Shown: positions 46,710-50,664 of the stretch, one piece after another
How positions within the stretch are numbered: the stretch's first letter is position 1
Layout: each line of letters starts with the position of its first letter
Assembly (NCBI GenBank): GCA_947600025.1
Contig: CANQFY010000004.1
Coordinates: forward strand, 1 to 50,664
Direction of reading: 5' to 3'
DNA: 50,664 bases
Source: an uncultured Oscillospiraceae bacterium
GTDB taxonomy: Bacteria > Bacillota > Clostridia > Oscillospirales > Oscillospiraceae
Program-made: the position numbers and the translations under genes
Notes under the pieces: model-generated
Seen by the model: the letters and a program-made list of their open reading frames with translations, nothing else
What the model was told of the DNA's origin: nothing
Database searches by the model: none

Positions 46710-47072
46710 ATGCGCAAGCCGTCCCACTTGGGGTTCAAGCTATTGATTCTTGCCGCCTGCGCCGCGGCGTTGGGGGTTTGGGCTCTCTTGTTCGGCTTTT
46801 GCCCGATCCGCGCGGTCACCGGCGTCATCTGCCCCAGCTGCGGTATGAGCCGGGCCTGGCTGGCGGCGCTGCGGCTGGATCTGAGGGCGGCGTTTTTCTA
46901 TCACCCCATGTTTTGGATCGTTCCGGTGGTCGCCGTGATTTGGATTTTCGATTTTCAGCCGCTGCCGTCCAAGCGGGCCAACGCATGGCTCCTGGCCGCC
47001 CTGGGCATTGGGTTCGCGGCGTGCTATTTTGTCCGGCTGGCAGTGTTTTTGCACGGTGATCTCACCATATAA
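46710..47072 (+). CDS. DUF2752-type membrane protein
   Basis: GVICPSCGMSRAWLAALRLDLRAAFFYHPMFWIVP motif. Confidence 0.85.
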   Translation: MRKPSHLGFKLLILAACAAALGVWALLFGFCPIRAVTGVICPSCGMSRAWLAALRLDLRAAFFYHPMFWIVPVVAVIWIFDFQPLPSKRANAWLLAALGIGFAACYFVRLAVFLHGDLTI

Positions 47073-47097
47073 AACCAATCGCAAGGAGGAAAATGAT

Positions 47098-47499
47098 ATG
47101 TTCTGTAAAAACTGCGGTAATCCCATGGACCCCAACGCGGCGGTCTGTGTCCGGTGCGGCTACGCCAAAGGTGCCGGCGCTTCCTACTGCCCCAACTGCG
47201 GCACTCCCACTGCGCCCGGCGCGGCGGTCTGCCTGAAGTGCGGCGCCGCCGTGACCACCGCCGTCCCCGGTGACAAGAGCAAGCTGGCCGCCGGCCTGCT
47301 GGGCATTTTCCTGGGCAGCCTGGGCATCCACAACTTCTACCTGGGCTACACCGGCAAAGCGGTGGCCCAGCTGCTGATCACCGTGCTGACCTGTGGCGTC
47401 TGCGCCATCGTCAGCGAGGTCTGGGGCCTGATCGAGGGCATCATGATCCTCACCGGCCAGATCGACAAAGACGCCAATGGTATGGCCCTGACGGACTAA
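47098..47499 (+). CDS. Zinc-ribbon plus TM2 domain protein
   Basis: Two zinc ribbons (CKNCGN...CVRCGY; CPNCGT...CLKCGA) then LLGIFLGSLGIHNFYLGYTGKAVAQLLITV. Confidence 0.92.
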   Translation: MFCKNCGNPMDPNAAVCVRCGYAKGAGASYCPNCGTPTAPGAAVCLKCGAAVTTAVPGDKSKLAAGLLGIFLGSLGIHNFYLGYTGKAVAQLLITVLTCGVCAIVSEVWGLIEGIMILTGQIDKDANGMALTD

Positions 47500-47532
47500 C
47501 TTCCGTCCATACCGTTTCAAAAAATCTGTCAT

Positions 47533-47572
47533 AAAAGCTGGGGCCAGGCGCGTCGCCTGACCCCAGCTTTTT
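47533..47572. terminator. Bidirectional terminator
   Basis: AAAAGCTGGGGCCAGGCG-CGT-CGCCTGACCCCAGCTTTTT. Confidence 0.85.
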
Positions 47573-48617
47573 ATTCGGGCCGCCCCGGCATCTCCCCATC
47601 CTTCAGGAAGCCCGGAGGCAGGCGAAAATAGGAGTTAAAATGCTCTTGACCGCCCATGGCGTATTTATAGGTCTGCTCCCCGTGGCACAGGTCAATGCAG
47701 CGGATGGAGGTATTTGCCTCCAGATACTTGATTGCCTCCACCAGCATGACCAGGCCCGGCGAATAGAATTTGAAATCATCATCGATGGACAATCGGGGAA
47801 CCACCACGCTCAAGCCGTCGTTGGAGAGGAAGCCCGCGAAATAGGCCGCGCCCACCCCGTCCACGGTCAGGAGAAACAGCATATGGGGCCCGTTGTTTTT
47901 CAGCGCCTTCTCCAGCGGATCGTGGTGGTGGGCCGCGTAGCTGTGCAGCCAATCCTCCCGGATGCCGTCCCGCAGGCGCTTCCGCTTCACATGGATCCGC
48001 AGCGCCTCCTGCCACAGCGCCGGCTCAAAGGGCTCCGTCTGGCAGACGGTGAGTCCGATGGTTTTTTGGTCCCGGCTCAGCCGGTTATAGGCGGTCCGCA
48101 AATTCTGCCGGACACTTTTGCTCAGTCCCGCATGGTAGGCCTCATACCCCTCGGGAAAGGGGAGCCGGACGCAGGGCACGGTGTCGGTGGGCGGGTTGAC
48201 GGTTTTCAGGAACCGGCCAAAAGCGCTTTTTTCATTGACACGCCGAAGGGTAAAAGGCGCGTTTAACGCCTGGGACAGGAGGGAAAGCCCCTGGGCAAAA
48301 TCCTCGTCGGCGCAGTCCCCGGCGTAGATCGGGTCCAGATACCCCGCCAGACAGAAATCCGGGAACAGATAGTATTCGCAGTGGGGAAATCCGGGCTTTT
48401 TCCACAGGGGGAAGATCATGATCGTCCGCCCGTCCTTCCGGATCTCATAGAAAACCGGCGTCAGCGCGAAGCGGAGGTGGGAAAACCGGTAGTCTCCGGC
48501 CACCGTGTTGCAAAAGGCGTAGGACTGATAGGGAGAAAGAAGGGGATTTCCGGCGTAGAGTTCCTCCCAAGCCGTCTGAAGCTCCGCGATTTTGGTGTGT
48601 TTGACACAGGAATACAT
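47571..48617 (-). CDS. GNAT/FemAB-like acyltransferase family protein
   Basis: LPFPEGYEAYHAGLSKSVRQNLRTAYNRLSRD..., VGAAYFAGFLSNDGLSVVVPRLSIDDDFKFYSPGLVMLVEAIKYL. Confidence 0.75.
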   Translation of the reverse strand: MYSCVKHTKIAELQTAWEELYAGNPLLSPYQSYAFCNTVAGDYRFSHLRFALTPVFYEIRKDGRTIMIFPLWKKPGFPHCEYYLFPDFCLAGYLDPIYAGDCADEDFAQGLSLLSQALNAPFTLRRVNEKSAFGRFLKTVNPPTDTVPCVRLPFPEGYEAYHAGLSKSVRQNLRTAYNRLSRDQKTIGLTVCQTEPFEPALWQEALRIHVKRKRLRDGIREDWLHSYAAHHHDPLEKALKNNGPHMLFLLTVDGVGAAYFAGFLSNDGLSVVVPRLSIDDDFKFYSPGLVMLVEAIKYLEANTSIRCIDLCHGEQTYKYAMGGQEHFNSYFRLPPGFLKDGEMPGRPE

Positions 48618-48669
48618 TGCTTGCCCTCCGGTTTTCTCCTCGCGGCGGCGGAACGCTCCGCCCGGCGGT

Positions 48670-50025
48670 CTATCTGGCCGGGCGGCGGTACTGCCATTGC
48701 GCCGCAAAGGCATAAGTCATCATGTACATTTCAAAATCCCCGCTGCCGGTGTGCCGCTGGATGTGCCGGGCCTCCTGCTGGGCGTCGAAAACGTAGGTCG
48801 TGCCGTCGATATTGGCCTCCACCCAGCCGTGTTCCGTGGCGTAGGAGAAGACAAGCCCGCTGACGCACCAGGCGTCAACGCCCAGCCCCCGGGCCAGGGC
48901 GCAGAAAGCGCCGGCGTAATTGTAGCAGTTGCCCCGGTGTTTGGTCAGCATGGTCTTGGCGGCGTCGATCTCCCAGCCGGTCTCCCCGAAGCCATGGAGG
49001 GGGCTGCTCAGATAGGGCAGGTCCCGGACATAGAGATAGGCCTTCCGCATAATGGTATCCCTGTCCGCCCCCGGGTCCTCCGCCATCCAGCCGGCCAGAA
49101 GGCCGGACACCAATTCGTCCAGCTCCTCGTCTCCGCTGGTGTAGCGGCCGTCGGGCAGAAAATGGAAGTCCCCCTGATCCGCGTCCCGGAGCAGCTGCCC
49201 GGATTCATCGGCGCAGTACAGGTTCCCGCCCATGAGGAAAAAGCCCGGCTCCCACGTCTGATCCAAAAACGCTTCCACCAGTTCCTCGCCCTCGGGGTCC
49301 GGGGTATGGGGAACGGCGGCGTCCAAAAGCTCCGCGGCATCCGCCCGGCTCAGCGACAGGTCCGGGTAGGGGACCGCGCCCTCCACCACGGCCATTTCGT
49401 CCCCGCCCCGGGACAGCAGGTCATTCATCAGCGCCGCAAACTCCCCACGGGTGACGGTTTCCGTCTCCGGCGCCTCCACGCCGCCGGGGAAGCACTCGGA
49501 CAGCACCTGGCCCACGGTCTCCCCGGTCACGGCGTGATCTCCCTCGGGCATTTCGGGCAGATGGTCCTCCCCGCCGGGCACCACCAGCGCCGTCAAAGCC
49601 GCCGCCAAATCATCCGCCGTCAGCGGGTCGTCGGGGCGGATGGCGCCGTTTTGATCGGGGAACAGGTAGGCGGCGTGGCTGGTCAGATCTGGGTAGAGCC
49701 GGGCCGTAAAGGTCCGGTCGGCCCAGATCTCCAAGCCCCTCAGCTCCGTCAAATGGCCGTTCTGGTCCTCCCAGCCGGCAAAGACCAGGCCGGGGATGGA
49801 TACCTCCGGCGTCCTCTCAAGGGGCTCCTTCTCGGGAACCGTCTGGGTGCCAACGGTCGTTCCGTCCGCCAAAAAGCGGACCTGGAACATCGTCACCGGC
49901 GGGGCGGTGGTTTCCACCGGAGCGCTTTCCGCTTCGCCGCCTTGCAGGAGGCCGGCCAGGAAAAGGATCCCGGCGATCAGGAGCAGGACGGCGCCCGTGT
50001 TGCTGTGCAGTTTCTCTTTATACAT
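48670..50025 (-). CDS. Secreted/membrane-anchored transglutaminase-like protein with InlB-B-like and SLH-like segments
   Basis: N-term TM; FQVRFLADGTTVGTQTVPEKEPL...GLVFAGWED; triad region HRGNCYNYAGAFCALARGLGVDAW...EHGWVEANIDGTTYVFDAQ. Confidence 0.82.
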   Translation of the reverse strand: MYKEKLHSNTGAVLLLIAGILFLAGLLQGGEAESAPVETTAPPVTMFQVRFLADGTTVGTQTVPEKEPLERTPEVSIPGLVFAGWEDQNGHLTELRGLEIWADRTFTARLYPDLTSHAAYLFPDQNGAIRPDDPLTADDLAAALTALVVPGGEDHLPEMPEGDHAVTGETVGQVLSECFPGGVEAPETETVTRGEFAALMNDLLSRGGDEMAVVEGAVPYPDLSLSRADAAELLDAAVPHTPDPEGEELVEAFLDQTWEPGFFLMGGNLYCADESGQLLRDADQGDFHFLPDGRYTSGDEELDELVSGLLAGWMAEDPGADRDTIMRKAYLYVRDLPYLSSPLHGFGETGWEIDAAKTMLTKHRGNCYNYAGAFCALARGLGVDAWCVSGLVFSYATEHGWVEANIDGTTYVFDAQQEARHIQRHTGSGDFEMYMMTYAFAAQWQYRRPAR

Positions 50026-50049
50026 GGCTGCTTCTCCGGGAAAAGGGAC

Positions 50050-50664
50050 TTACACCGTCTCGGACCGGGCGGGATAGAGGTAATACCGGGTGAAGGTCTC
50101 CCGGGTGCTGTCCGGCAGATCCTTCACCGTCTGGAATCCCGCCTTTTCAAACTCTTCCCCGTACACCGGATGGTAGTAGATCACCCAAATATCCCGGTTC
50201 CGCGTCTTCTGGCTTTCGATCAGCTTCTCCACCACCGCGCGGAACACCGGCCGCCCGAAGGGATTGTAGAAATAAAACACGTCGTAGTCCCCGTAGCCGT
50301 CAAATTCCGCCGCGTTGGCTTGAATGCAGGCCACGTCCAGCTTCAGCTTTTCCATGTTCCGCTTGGCAATGCCCAGAAGATGCTCGTCCAGGTCCAGCCC
50401 CGCCACCTTGCGGTAGCCGCTCTCCTTGGCGCAGCGCATGCACATTCCCTTGCCGCAGCCCACGTCCAGAAAAGCCGACTCCTCGGGCCGCACGGGGACC
50501 TCCAAAAGCATCTTCTTCATGGCGCCAGGGTCGGTCATGCTGTACCCGTGAAATTCCTCCACCTGTCTGTGTTCGTCGCCCACATAAAACAGGCTGAAAT
50601 CCAGGCCGTGGAGCTTCTCGTCCACATATTGGCCGAAAAATTTGACCCATCGCCGGGCCCGGAC
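50050..50664 (-). CDS. Class I SAM-dependent methyltransferase, 5' end probably truncated by the window edge
   Basis: FLDVGCGKGMCMRCAKESGYRKVAGLDLDEHLLGIA; frame stays open to 50664 (VRARRWVKFFGQYVDEKLHG). Confidence 0.85.
   Translation of the reverse strand, partial: VRARRWVKFFGQYVDEKLHGLDFSLFYVGDEHRQVEEFHGYSMTDPGAMKKMLLEVPVRPEESAFLDVGCGKGMCMRCAKESGYRKVAGLDLDEHLLGIAKRNMEKLKLDVACIQANAAEFDGYGDYDVFYFYNPFGRPVFRAVVEKLIESQKTRNRDIWVIYYHPVYGEEFEKAGFQTVKDLPDSTRETFTRYYLYPARSETV

Overview
The GC-rich window looks like a Firmicutes chromosome (Oscillospiraceae-like gut Clostridia by gene content; inference). From left to right it contains: (i) the edge of a phage or phage-tail-like module, with a partial holin and a BppU-type tail fibre; (ii) a uracil/xanthine permease behind a terminator-containing leader; (iii) an ABC exporter-type cluster with a tandemly duplicated permease; (iv) a GH3 beta-glucosidase; (v) a two-gene chromate transporter with a divergent LysR regulator; (vi) a divergent ROK repressor followed by a 13-gene co-directional operon (16.2-30.7 kb); (vii) tRNA-Gln and tRNA-Lys beside a 137-bp tandem repeat containing tRNA-like fragments; (viii) a housekeeping region (PBP2, MreD, MreC, Maf, U32 peptidase, MnmG, TrmB, QueH, RlmL-like, DgkB-like, Noc/ParB), then GH2, VanZ, DUF2752, TM2, GNAT, transglutaminase and methyltransferase genes. 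The strongest candidate for an undescribed system is the 16.2-30.7 kb operon. It combines a ribose-type sugar ABC importer, a private set of paralogues for upper glycolysis (PGI, PPi-type PFK, class II aldolase, TIM), a LarA-type nickel racemase homologue, an MDR dehydrogenase, a Gfo/Idh/MocA oxidoreductase, two TIM-barrel isomerases and a double VOC protein. By eye, the glycolytic paralogues keep catalytic residues but have changed the residues that normally anchor the distal phosphate. This suggests a parallel glycolysis for a sugar that lacks, or carries a substitute for, the C6 phosphate. All homology calls are from reading the supplied translations; no database search was run.
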